From CAYRMV01 sp964425255 (lineage in GTDB: Bacteria > Bacteroidota > Bacteroidia > Flavobacteriales_D > Crocinitomicaceae), in NCBI GenBank assembly GCA_964425255.1, contig CAYRMV010000124.1, forward strand, positions 1 through 9,368: a DNA stretch of 9,368 nt, in the 5' to 3' direction. Below are positions 1 to 5,749 of this stretch, piece by piece. Numbering within the stretch: position 1 is the stretch's first letter; the number at the start of each line of letters is the position of its first letter. A model generated the notes under the pieces. The model saw only the letters and a list, made by a program, of their open reading frames with translations, had not been told where the DNA came from and did no database searches. The position numbers and the translations under genes were made by a program.

Positions 1-91
1 ATCTTAAATCTTTTTATTTCCGATATAAAGTATTGATATATAAAAACATATAAAGAAATGAGATGAAACCAAATGAAACAAGAAACGCCAG

Positions 92-141
92 TGGTGATTC
101 CAGCGGGATCACTAAAGCCTTCCAATCGGAAGGCTTTTTTT
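92..141 (+). terminator. Tandem hairpins ending in a T-tract (rho-independent terminator)
   Basis: The first hairpin pairs 92-101 with 105-114 around the loop AGC (10 pairs including G-T wobbles). The second pairs AAGCCTTCC (115-123) with GGAAGGCTT (128-136) around AATC, and a run of seven T follows at 135-141. The second is a textbook intrinsic terminator for transcription from the left. It probably ends a gene lying before position 1, either host or element, so it may sit close to the element boundary. The first hairpin may be part of the same terminator or the tail of a structured RNA; no tRNA or tmRNA 3' end is recognisable in it. Confidence 0.75.
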
Positions 142-187
142 ATGTCCTTACCTTTCAAAATCAACAAATTACATCAAATTTCATGGA

Positions 188-210
188 TTGATTCTATCGT
201 TTAGAATCAA
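188..210. repeat. 9-bp perfect inverted repeat upstream of the integrase
   Basis: Arms TTGATTCTA (188-196) and TAGAATCAA (202-210) flank the spacer TCGTT. No T-tract follows, so it is unlikely to be a terminator. Its place about 180 bp before the integrase gene suggests a protein-binding site (regulator or recombinase core-type site), which is inference. Confidence 0.5.
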
Positions 211-236
211 AATATATCAAAGAAATACAAAAAAAA

Positions 237-282
237 TGCTAGTATATTTGCTAGCAGTTATTTTTCGTAAAATTGCTAGCAA
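237..282. repeat. Three TGCTAG-type repeats upstream of the integrase
   Basis: TGCTAGT lies at 237-243, TTGCTAGCA at 248-256 and TTGCTAGCA again at 273-281; the last extends to the palindrome TTGCTAGCAA. The first and second can also pair as a hairpin. Spacings of 12 and 25 bp would put sites near one face of the helix. A further copy on the opposite strand lies at 1762-1767 in front of the RteC-like gene. Candidate binding sites for an element-encoded regulator or integrase arm sites; no binding is shown. Confidence 0.4.
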
Positions 283-387
283 AATCAATCCAATCAATTG
301 ATAGTTAGAAATTTAATTTGTTGTAGTTTGATGAGTTTTAGAGACTTCTTTTCATTAGTTAATGTCTAATTCAACAAATTGCAAATT

Positions 388-1662
388 ATGAAAGAAGAAA
401 TGAAAAATCAGTTCAAAATCAAAGCCTATTGTGACAAGCAAAGAGGTAAAAATGGTGTATCACCACTTTGCTTTAAAATAACATACAATTATCAAAGAGC
501 CGTAATTACAACTCGAGTTATGGTTAACGTTGCCAATTGGGACGCAAAAAAAGAATGTGTCAAAGCAGGCAAAGAAAATTACATTGCGGTAAACACATTA
601 ATTGACAAAGAGAAATCGAATCTTAACAAACACTTCCTGCAACTCTTAGCCACAGAAAGTAATATTACGGCAACCATTATTAAATTAACCTATTTAGGTA
701 AACCTATCGACCAACCCAAGCCCAAACACAAAACCATCCTCGACGCATTCGAGTATCACCTCATTAAGCAGCAAGAAAAAGTCAAAATTGGAAAAATCAC
801 CAAAGCCACTCACACCAGGTATTTGATCACCAAAAACAAAGTCGTTGCATTCATGCATTACCAGTACCAAGTTTCAGACATGGAGCTTCCAGACATTCGC
901 CTACGCTTTGTTTCCGAATTCGAACACTACCTATTGACTGTTCAATTGATTCAGTCAAACACCGCTCACAAGTACATCAAAAACCTCAAAACAATCATGA
1001 ACTTAGCCGTAGGTCTTGATTGGATACCAAGCAACCCATTTAATTTATTCAAATGCAGCTATACGGCTCCCGAAAGAGAAATTCTCAACCACGAAGAATT
1101 ACACCTTTTACAACACAAGAAAATTGACAACAAACGCCTTGCTGAAGTTCGCGATGTGTTCATTTTTTGTTGCTACACAGGCTTTGCCTATTCCGATATC
1201 TATAATTTCGAACACGACGCCATGATGCGTGGATTAGACAACGAATGGTGGCTTTCAACAAACAGACAAAAAACGGGCACAAAAGAAAGCGTTCCACTTT
1301 TGCCTGTTGCCATTGAAATCATTGAAAAGTACAAAAACCATCCGTATTGTGTCAAGTACAACAAATTACTTCCGGTTAATTCAAATCAAAAGTACAATGC
1401 CTATTTATCCGAAATAGCAGACATTTGCAACATCAAAAAACACCTCACTTCACACATCGCTCGTCATACTTTCGCAACAACAGTTACCTTGGCCAACGGT
1501 GTCCCAATCGAAACTGTCAGCTCGATGCTTGGTCACAACAGCATCCGGACAACCCAAATTTATGCAAAGGTGGTTGAGAAAAAAGTCAGTGACGATATGA
1601 AATTGCTTCGTGCAAAGTTGTTTGGAACAGAATCCGACCGATCACTCAATAAAATTGGCTAA
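388..1662 (+). CDS. Tyrosine recombinase/integrase, Bacteroidota mobile-element type
   Basis: Catalyses site-specific integration and excision of the element by strand exchange through a covalent tyrosine-DNA intermediate. From the ATG at 388 (424 aa) it has an N-terminal arm-binding region (about 5-85), a SAM-like core-binding domain (about 115-215) and a C-terminal catalytic domain (about 235-405). Visible catalytic residues are a beta-hairpin Lys (K295 in RQKTGTK), H356 and R359 in SHIARHTF, H383 in LGHNS and the nucleophile Y392 in TTQIYAKV. The usual first catalytic Arg in the TGLRYSD motif is replaced by Ala (TGFAYSDI, A267); R255 in EVRDVF may substitute, as described for the CTnDOT integrase. 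A TTG at 379 in the same frame is a less likely start, and an ATG at 400 is possible. A strong terminator follows, so it is probably a single-gene transcript. Confidence 0.95.
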   Translation: MKEEMKNQFKIKAYCDKQRGKNGVSPLCFKITYNYQRAVITTRVMVNVANWDAKKECVKAGKENYIAVNTLIDKEKSNLNKHFLQLLATESNITATIIKLTYLGKPIDQPKPKHKTILDAFEYHLIKQQEKVKIGKITKATHTRYLITKNKVVAFMHYQYQVSDMELPDIRLRFVSEFEHYLLTVQLIQSNTAHKYIKNLKTIMNLAVGLDWIPSNPFNLFKCSYTAPEREILNHEELHLLQHKKIDNKRLAEVRDVFIFCCYTGFAYSDIYNFEHDAMMRGLDNEWWLSTNRQKTGTKESVPLLPVAIEIIEKYKNHPYCVKYNKLLPVNSNQKYNAYLSEIADICNIKKHLTSHIARHTFATTVTLANGVPIETVSSMLGHNSIRTTQIYAKVVEKKVSDDMKLLRAKLFGTESDRSLNKIG

Positions 1663-1667
1663 CATTC

Positions 1668-1700
1668 AAAAGCCTTGGTTTTCAACCAGGGCTTTTTTTT
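1668..1700 (+). terminator. Rho-independent terminator of the integrase gene
   Basis: The arm ending in AAAGCCTTGGTT (1669-1680) pairs with AACCAGGGCTTT (1684-1695) around the loop TTC, with one T-G wobble, and an eight-T run lies at 1693-1700. It starts six bases after the integrase stop and separates that gene from the RteC-like gene. Confidence 0.9.
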
Positions 1701-1712
1701 AATTCAACTAAA

Positions 1713-1771
1713 TAATGTTAATTTTACGTTATAGTTGATACTATAACATTAATTTTCCGTTCTAGCATGCT
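1713..1771. promoter_or_regulatory. Compound direct and inverted repeats before the RteC-like gene (putative operator)
   Basis: Two 17-bp direct repeats, 1718-1734 and 1749-1765, differ at two positions and start 31 bp apart (about three helical turns). Between and across them lie a dyad of GTTATAGT (1728-1735) and ACTATAAC (1740-1747) with spacer TGAT, and an outer pair TAATGTTA (1713-1720) with TAACATTA (1744-1751). The second repeat ends in CTAGCA, the complement of the TGCTAG motif found before the integrase, and overlaps the palindrome AGCATGCT (1764-1771). The gene starts about 30 bp downstream, so this is well placed for operator function. The bound protein is unknown; autoregulation by the RteC-like protein is a guess. 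Confidence 0.55.
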
Positions 1772-1802
1772 GTTTAACTATTCAAATAACAGACTTTAAC
1801 GT

Positions 1803-3320
1803 ATGAAAAACTTTTACGATCATGTATTTAGTTACGACGAATGGATATACAAACCGGCAAAATTAAACCAGTATTTGTTCGCCCAAAAAGATGAATGCAT
1901 AACCAAATTAAGTGATCACTCACCTCGCTCAACGTCATTGAGCATTTTCTTTATGAAAAAGAGAAATCAAGTTTTTGAAATCCAAAAACGGGAAAACATC
2001 AACACCATGCATCCTCTTTTTACTTCAATGATTTCTAACCAAATGAACGTTTTCGATCTAGAAGAACAAATCAAAAACATTGAAAACTATCTAGATGATT
2101 GGCAAATCGAAAAATCTAATATACAATCCATTCATTTTTCAAAAAACAAAACAAAATACAACCTGACAATCGAACATGCTTGTGATTGGAACAAGATCGA
2201 TGAAAATCATTTGAAATACTATCATTTCTTACTGGAAATCGAAAACAGAAATACTGAATTTTTGAAGGCAATCAAAAATGTAAACTTGACTATTTCCAAA
2301 AAGAAGGACCGAATGAATTGGTTCCAAAAACTGAAATTTGAATTGAACCAGAACATCTATGATGCACTCAAATTGAACAACCTCGATATACAAAATTGTA
2401 AACTCGAGATCAAAGACCAATATCAAAAACGAGATTACTTAATTGCACTTATTGTGAACTTAGAAAACCTTCTTGAGAAGCTTGACCAACGATACAAACT
2501 TTGCTTGGAGGATGATTTCGAAACATCATCAATCTGGATGGGGGAAAACCTAATAAAAAATCAACGAAAAATCGCTTCAATTGAAGCGAAATTGACTCCA
2601 GCTCCCATTTCTGCGTCTTTAAAACAAATTATTTACAGTACGCTTTCAGATTATGTTGTCAATTCTTCAAAAAACAACCTGACGCACAAAAGGCAGAATT
2701 TCATGGTTTCATTCATTCATCATTTGGACAAGTTTCTTCAAGAAGCAAATCACCCAAATAGCATCACTGAAAAATCATTAATCGAATTTTTAATCGAAAT
2801 GAATTTTAACCACTTTCAATTCTTGAATTGGTTATCTGATCACTTTTTCAAAGAAGCGGATAAAATAAAGGATCCAACAGAAAAAACGAGATATTACCTC
2901 AGTCAATTTCTTCTTTTCAGTAATTTACCGATCCGGATCCGATCCATGTACAACGAATCAGAAATTGCCCTCAAAGACCAATTGAAAAAAATCGTTCAAT
3001 ACGAAATGAAATATTCGCATTTCGAGATTATTGCAAAAACAGAAACAAAAAAAACATAACCAAATAAATCCAAAATTAAACTCAAAACCAATGCTTCTGT
3101 TTTGATTCAACTGTTGCGTAGTATGAATGAAAATGGTTTTTTTTATGAAACATCGCCAACTCGATTAGCGGAACTGATTACCGATAATTTCAATACAAAT
3201 GCAAAAGATCAACTGACTTTAGACGGCATTCGAAATAAATATTACAACAAAGAAGAAAACACGAAGAAAGAATTGATCATTCTTCTTCAAAACGTAATAG
3301 CGAGTTTGAGAAAAGATTAA
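1803..3320 (+). pseudogene. RteC-like mobile-element protein, interrupted by an in-frame TAA
   Basis: The first segment, ATG at 1803 to TAA at 3057-3059, encodes 418 residues rich in charged helices (a coiled-coil-like stretch at about 75-230), with a region at about 325-400 (FNHFQFLNWLSDHFF onward) that resembles the middle of a Bacteroidota element-borne protein family. Right after the TAA the same frame stays open for 86 codons (3060-3317) and encodes what looks like the C-terminal domain of that family, resembling the RteC C-terminus: a SVLIQLLRSMNENGFF helix, then IRNKYYN. RteC of CTnDOT is a DNA-binding activator of excision genes; the full-length role of this relative is not established. 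The downstream piece has no ATG in frame at its beginning (a TTG at 3102 exists). The intact protein would be about 504 aa. Possibilities are a nonsense mutation, a sequencing error, leaky termination (TAA followed by C is a weak context) or two separately translated parts. Confidence 0.6.
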
Positions 3321-3541
3321 TCCCTGTTTTTGAGTTTTTCAATGTAAGCAATTAACTGAATTTCCATTCCAGGAAGTTCCATCATTTCTTCCGGTGTCAT
3401 TGAAGAGAAAAAAGTAAAATCGTCTATTGAATGTGCAGTCATGTAGGCAGCCAATTCTTCTTTCAAAAATTCATCGCGTAGATTTCCATTCTCTGTATCC
3501 ATACGGTAAAAACTGTGCAATAAATGTAAATAAAAATTCAC
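3317..3541 (-). CDS. Small acidic hypothetical protein, minus strand
   Basis: A 74-residue ORF read opposite to all other genes. The GTG start at 3541 gives the full length; an ATG at 3502 gives 61 residues starting MDTENGN and is a reasonable alternative. Composition is protein-like: charged, with probable helices (LRDEFLKEELAAYMTAH and PEEMMELPGMEIQLIAYIEKL). It has no membrane segment or recognisable catalytic motif. The TPEEMMELPGM stretch vaguely recalls a helix-hairpin-helix turn, but too weakly to assign DNA binding. It converges on the RteC-like gene; the TTAA at 3317-3320 provides the stop codons of both. Family not recognised. It could be a small regulator of the element, which is inference from position only. 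Confidence 0.6.
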   Translation of the reverse strand: MNFYLHLLHSFYRMDTENGNLRDEFLKEELAAYMTAHSIDDFTFFSSMTPEEMMELPGMEIQLIAYIEKLKNRD

Positions 3542-3602
3542 ATTATAAAAAATTTAGATAAATTGAAACCGCTGGATTGCCCATATTTAAAGGGACACAA
3601 CA

Positions 3603-3626
3603 AAGGTTGAACAACCTTGTGCAACC
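3603..3626. promoter_or_regulatory. Inverted repeat upstream of the HTH/replication operon
   Basis: AAGGTTG (3603-3609) and CAACCTT (3612-3618) form a perfect dyad with a two-base spacer, and a third half-site GCAACC follows at 3621-3626. It lies 60-75 bp before the ATG at 3680 in the gap between the divergently read small gene and the operon. It has no T-tract, so an operator is more likely than a terminator. Confidence 0.45.
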
Positions 3627-3679
3627 CTGATTTATCATTTATTTTATTTCACTTTGTCGAAATCAAAAATGAAAAACAA

Positions 3680-3991
3680 ATGGCATCAAATGGTATCACT
3701 CAAGAAGATTTAGACATCTTCAGAATCGAATTGAAAAATGAGTTAATCGAGGTTATTAAATCATTAATCAGCTCTCCGCAACAAAAAAGCTACACCGAAA
3801 TCATGGGCAAACGCTTCCTCAAATCCTATCAAGTTCAAAAAATGCTTGGAATATCTCCCGGAACACTCCAGAACCTTCGAATCAATGGCACACTTCCATT
3901 TGCCAAAATTGGAGGTACGATCTTGTTTTCCTACGAGGACATCATGAAAGTCATTGATCAAAACAAATTCAACACTCCCTCAGATCACTAA
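3680..3991 (+). CDS. Helix-turn-helix (excisionase/MerR-like) DNA-binding protein
   Basis: A 103-residue protein from the ATG at 3680 (MASNGITQED). A TTG at 3617 would add 21 residues but falls inside the inverted repeat, so the ATG is preferred. The N-terminal half (about 8-35) is a charged helix of the kind often seen in Bacteroidota element HTH proteins. The C-terminal half (about 50-96) is an HTH_17-type winged helix: FLKSYQVQKMLGISPGTLQNLR, then a wing (LPFAKIGGTILFSYEDI). Such proteins serve as excisionases or directionality factors (Xis2c of CTnDOT is one class) or as local regulators. Its stop is 11 bp before the GTG of the initiator-like gene, so the two are probably co-transcribed. 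Whether it controls excision or replication cannot be told. Confidence 0.85.
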   Translation: MASNGITQEDLDIFRIELKNELIEVIKSLISSPQQKSYTEIMGKRFLKSYQVQKMLGISPGTLQNLRINGTLPFAKIGGTILFSYEDIMKVIDQNKFNTPSDH

Positions 3992-4002
3992 ATCTTTGCA
4001 AA

Positions 4003-4752
4003 GTGAAACAACAGGTAAACTATATCAAACATTTATCTTGGATTCATGAGAAATTCGCGCAAGATGAACGCCTCAATCCCTGGCACATCAGTTTGTACTA
4101 TGCGCTGTTTCACAGCTGGAATTTTAATCAATTTTCGAATGATTTTCAAATCGTAAGGGAGGTGATTATGAGCGAAGCAAAAATCGGTTCTGCTAACACC
4201 TACACAAAGTGCTTAAAAGAACTACATGATTGGGGGTACATCCATTACAATCCTTCCTTTAACCGCTACAAAAGCAGTAGTGTATCCATTATCACTTTTG
4301 ATAAAGGTACTGATAATGGTAGTGATAATGGTAGTGATAAAGGTAGTGATAATGGTGCTGTAATGCACGTGCGACCTCTTATAAAACAATATAAAACTAA
4401 TACAAACACTAATTCTATCGAATTAGTAAACGATAAAAAAGCTAAAAATGAAAAAAGGATTTCTAAAAAAGTCAAAACGGAGAATGAGAAACAGGACAAT
4501 AGTACACCAAAAAATTTGGAGGAAGTGGAAAGCTATTTTCAAGAAAAGCAAAAACCGATATCCGAAGCACATAAGTTTTTCAATTACTACCAGGCAAACG
4601 GTTGGATGGTTGGAAAAAATAAAATGAAAAATTGGCGTGCAGCTGCAAACAATTGGATTTTGAATGCAAACAAATTCCAAAAACAAGATCTTGAGAAAAT
4701 AAACGCTTACCTGAATGTGGACCAAGATAAAAATTACGCCATTCCTCTTTAG
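4003..4752 (+). CDS. Replication initiator-like protein (winged helix plus DnaD-like C-terminus)
   Basis: A 249-residue protein with a GTG start. Residues 1-98 form a winged-helix-like domain (HISLYYALFHSWN; then TYTKCLKELHDWGYIHYNP) as in replication initiators of Bacteroidota phages and elements. Residues 101-118 are a Gly-Ser-Asp-Asn repeat encoded by tandem 12-bp units. Residues 125-165 are a Lys-rich flexible linker. Residues 185-221 (AHKFFNYYQANGW, KMKNWRAAANNWI) resemble the C-terminal motif of DnaD-like replisome organisers. The inferred role is origin binding and recruitment of the helicase loader encoded next, which starts 37 bp downstream. A transcriptional regulator is the alternative, since no replication activity can be read directly. 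The internal repeats may double as the binding sites of the protein, as in lambda O. Confidence 0.7.
   Translation: MKQQVNYIKHLSWIHEKFAQDERLNPWHISLYYALFHSWNFNQFSNDFQIVREVIMSEAKIGSANTYTKCLKELHDWGYIHYNPSFNRYKSSSVSIITFDKGTDNGSDNGSDKGSDNGAVMHVRPLIKQYKTNTNTNSIELVNDKKAKNEKRISKKVKTENEKQDNSTPKNLEEVESYFQEKQKPISEAHKFFNYYQANGWMVGKNKMKNWRAAANNWILNANKFQKQDLEKINAYLNVDQDKNYAIPL
4294..4360. repeat. Four 12-bp tandem repeats inside the initiator gene (candidate iterons)
   Basis: Units GGTACTGATAAT (4306-4317), GGTAGTGATAAT (4318-4329), GGTAGTGATAAA (4330-4341) and GGTAGTGATAAT (4342-4353) are head to tail, with a degenerate half unit before (TTTTGATAAA, ending 4305) and a partial one after (GGTGCTG, 4354-4360). 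The unit is a multiple of three, so the protein gains a (G-S/T-D-N/K) repeat. A very AT-rich stretch follows (about 4379-4460). Iterons beside an AT-rich unwinding region inside the initiator gene is the plan of the lambda origin. A simple expandable protein linker is the alternative explanation. Confidence 0.75.
4408..4427. repeat. 8-bp inverted repeat in the AT-rich segment after the 12-bp repeats
   Basis: ACTAATTC (4408-4415) and GAATTAGT (4420-4427) flank TATC, inside the coding sequence of the initiator-like protein. It could be a binding site or extruded hairpin in a candidate origin, or chance within AT-rich DNA. Confidence 0.4.
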
Positions 4753-4789
4753 GAATGTGGAACCAAGAACAAGATTAATACACTAAAAC

Positions 4790-5431
4790 ATGGAACATCT
4801 TTTCAAATCACATGATCATTACACGCGAGAGGGAAACTACATCCAATACGATTTTGTTAAAACACTCGTTTATCTGAAAAATTACGCAAAACTGTCCATT
4901 GATCCCCAATTTCGATTTCACAAATCCGATGTCGAAATATTGAAAAAACTGTTTGTCTATAGCATTGAAGACCTTGAATCTTGCCAACAATTCAACATCA
5001 ATCCACAAAAGGGAATTTTATTAATCGGCCCCGTAGGCTGCGGAAAAACATCACTCATGAAAGTATTCAATCACCTGGCCATTCCAGCCAAAAAAAGCAT
5101 TCTACTCCCAACCCGGTACATTAACATCGAATTCAACAAAGAAGGATTTCCTGTGCTCCAAAAATATGGAAAATCACTTAACAACTACTGTTTTGATGAT
5201 CTCGGTGTCGAACAAAACATGAAACACTTTGGCAACGAATGCAACGTCATCGGAGAAATTTTACTTAGCCGTTACGAACTCTTCAAAAGTCAGAAAATCA
5301 TCACCCACGCCACCACAAACCTCAATGCCGACGAACTCGAAAAAATCTACGGCAACCGAGTCCGATCCCGCCTCCGTGAAATGTTCAATCTCGTCGCATT
5401 TCCTGAATCCGCCCAAGATAAGAGAAAGTGA
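4790..5431 (+). CDS. DnaC/IstB-like AAA+ ATPase (putative helicase loader)
   Basis: A 213-residue cytoplasmic P-loop ATPase. It has Walker A GPVGCGKT (80-87), Walker B YCFDDLG (133-139, acidic pair D136-D137), a sensor-1-like Asn in HATTNLNADEL (N177) and an Arg-rich box YGNRVRSRLREM (187-198) expected to hold the arginine finger. This motif order fits DnaC-type loaders, which place the replicative helicase on single-stranded DNA at an origin, and the preceding initiator-like gene supports that role. IstB-type transposition helpers share the fold, but no transposase is present. The TGA stop lies within the first unit of a 37-bp tandem duplication, so the C-terminus, somewhat short for DnaC, may have been reset by that repeat. 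Confidence 0.85.
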   Translation: MEHLFKSHDHYTREGNYIQYDFVKTLVYLKNYAKLSIDPQFRFHKSDVEILKKLFVYSIEDLESCQQFNINPQKGILLIGPVGCGKTSLMKVFNHLAIPAKKSILLPTRYINIEFNKEGFPVLQKYGKSLNNYCFDDLGVEQNMKHFGNECNVIGEILLSRYELFKSQKIITHATTNLNADELEKIYGNRVRSRLREMFNLVAFPESAQDKRK

Positions 5432-5499
5432 AACTTTCGAAGACCAAACGTTAGTGCAGGGAGAGTGAAACTTTCGAAGACCAAACGTTAGCGTAGGGA
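5424..5499. repeat. 37-bp tandem direct duplication
   Basis: Two units, starting at 5424 and 5461, have period 37. From 5427 onward the 36 compared positions differ at only two (5455/5492 and 5457/5494). Each unit contains TTTCGAAG (with TTCGAA palindromic) and AACGTT. The first unit supplies the TGA stop of the loader gene (5429-5431). It may be a fragment of a dispersed genomic repeat family or a recent slippage duplication. Confidence 0.85.
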
Positions 5500-5580
5500 A
5501 AACAAATAATCTTTTAATCCACAATGCTGACGCGAATCATCAGCATCGTAACAAAGCAAAGCTTACGTCATTGATCCACT
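5500..5580. other. Intergenic spacer with a small hairpin
   Basis: No ORF is supported. ATGCTGA (5524-5530) and TCAGCAT (5540-5546) can pair around a nine-base loop, but no T-tract follows, so a terminator is doubtful. The spacer joins the 37-bp duplication to the heptamer array. Confidence 0.4.
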
Positions 5581-5743
5581 AATCCGTAATTCGCAATCCT
5601 TAATCCGCAATCCGTAATTCGCAATCCACAATCCGCTAATTCGCAATTCTTAATCCGTAATCCGCAATCCGTAATCCGTAATCCGCAAATCCGCAAATCC
5701 GCAATCCGTAATTCGTAATCCGCAATCCGTAAATCTAAAATCT
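5581..5743. repeat. Heptamer repeat array, consensus AATCCGY
   Basis: About 21 head-to-tail units fill 5581-5730: AATCCGT, AATCCGC, AATTCGC and AATTCGT variants, with three eight-base units (AATCCGCT and two AAATCCGC) and a few decayed ones (AATCCTT, AATCCAC, AATTCTT). The array then decays into AAATCT AAAATCT just before the amidase ATG at 5750. Unit types often alternate in the last base (T/C). It has no dyad symmetry or spacers, so it is not a CRISPR. It is microsatellite-like; with seven as the period, slippage would alter the distance between promoter and start codon. Confidence 0.9.
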
Positions 5744-5749
5744 AAAAAC

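Larger units (their letters stand above)
1..387. other. Gene-free left region upstream of the integrase
   Basis: No credible gene is seen here. The only ORF of note (ATG at 73, stop TAG at 202-204, 43 residues) runs straight through a terminator hairpin and is judged chance. The stretch is very AT-rich. It holds two tandem hairpins (92-141), a 9-bp inverted repeat (188-210), three TGCTAG-type repeats (237-281) and the palindrome ATCAATTGAT (293-302). Such a cluster next to a tyrosine integrase gene would fit an attachment region with integrase or regulator binding sites, or the integrase promoter. Neither att core can be defined because the other element end is absent. Confidence 0.6.

Noticed and set aside
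92..114. First hairpin as the 3' end of a tRNA or tmRNA (attachment target)
   Set aside because: No T-loop consensus, acceptor pairing or CCA end can be found in the sequence available.
73..204. 43-codon ORF in the left intergenic region
   Set aside because: It reads through the tandem terminator hairpins and T-tract, and its sequence shows no family resemblance; chance is more likely.
161..380. TCAACAAATT repeated at 161-170 and 371-380 as integrase arm sites
   Set aside because: A 10-base AT-rich match over 210 bp is expected by chance often enough, and it has no other support.
4266..4725. Minus-strand ORFs opposite the initiator gene, with Leu-Pro-Ser repeats or Phe-rich runs
   Set aside because: They are antisense shadows; their repeat and hydrophobic character derive from the 12-bp repeats and A-rich codons on the plus strand.
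5229..5524. ORFs in other frames over the end of the loader gene (plus-strand Ser/Pro-rich and minus-strand)
   Set aside because: The Walker and arginine motifs place the real frame elsewhere; these ORFs extend into the 37-bp duplication and show no domain.
5581..5743. Heptamer array as a CRISPR
   Set aside because: There are no unique spacers, the unit is only seven bases, and there are no cas genes nearby.
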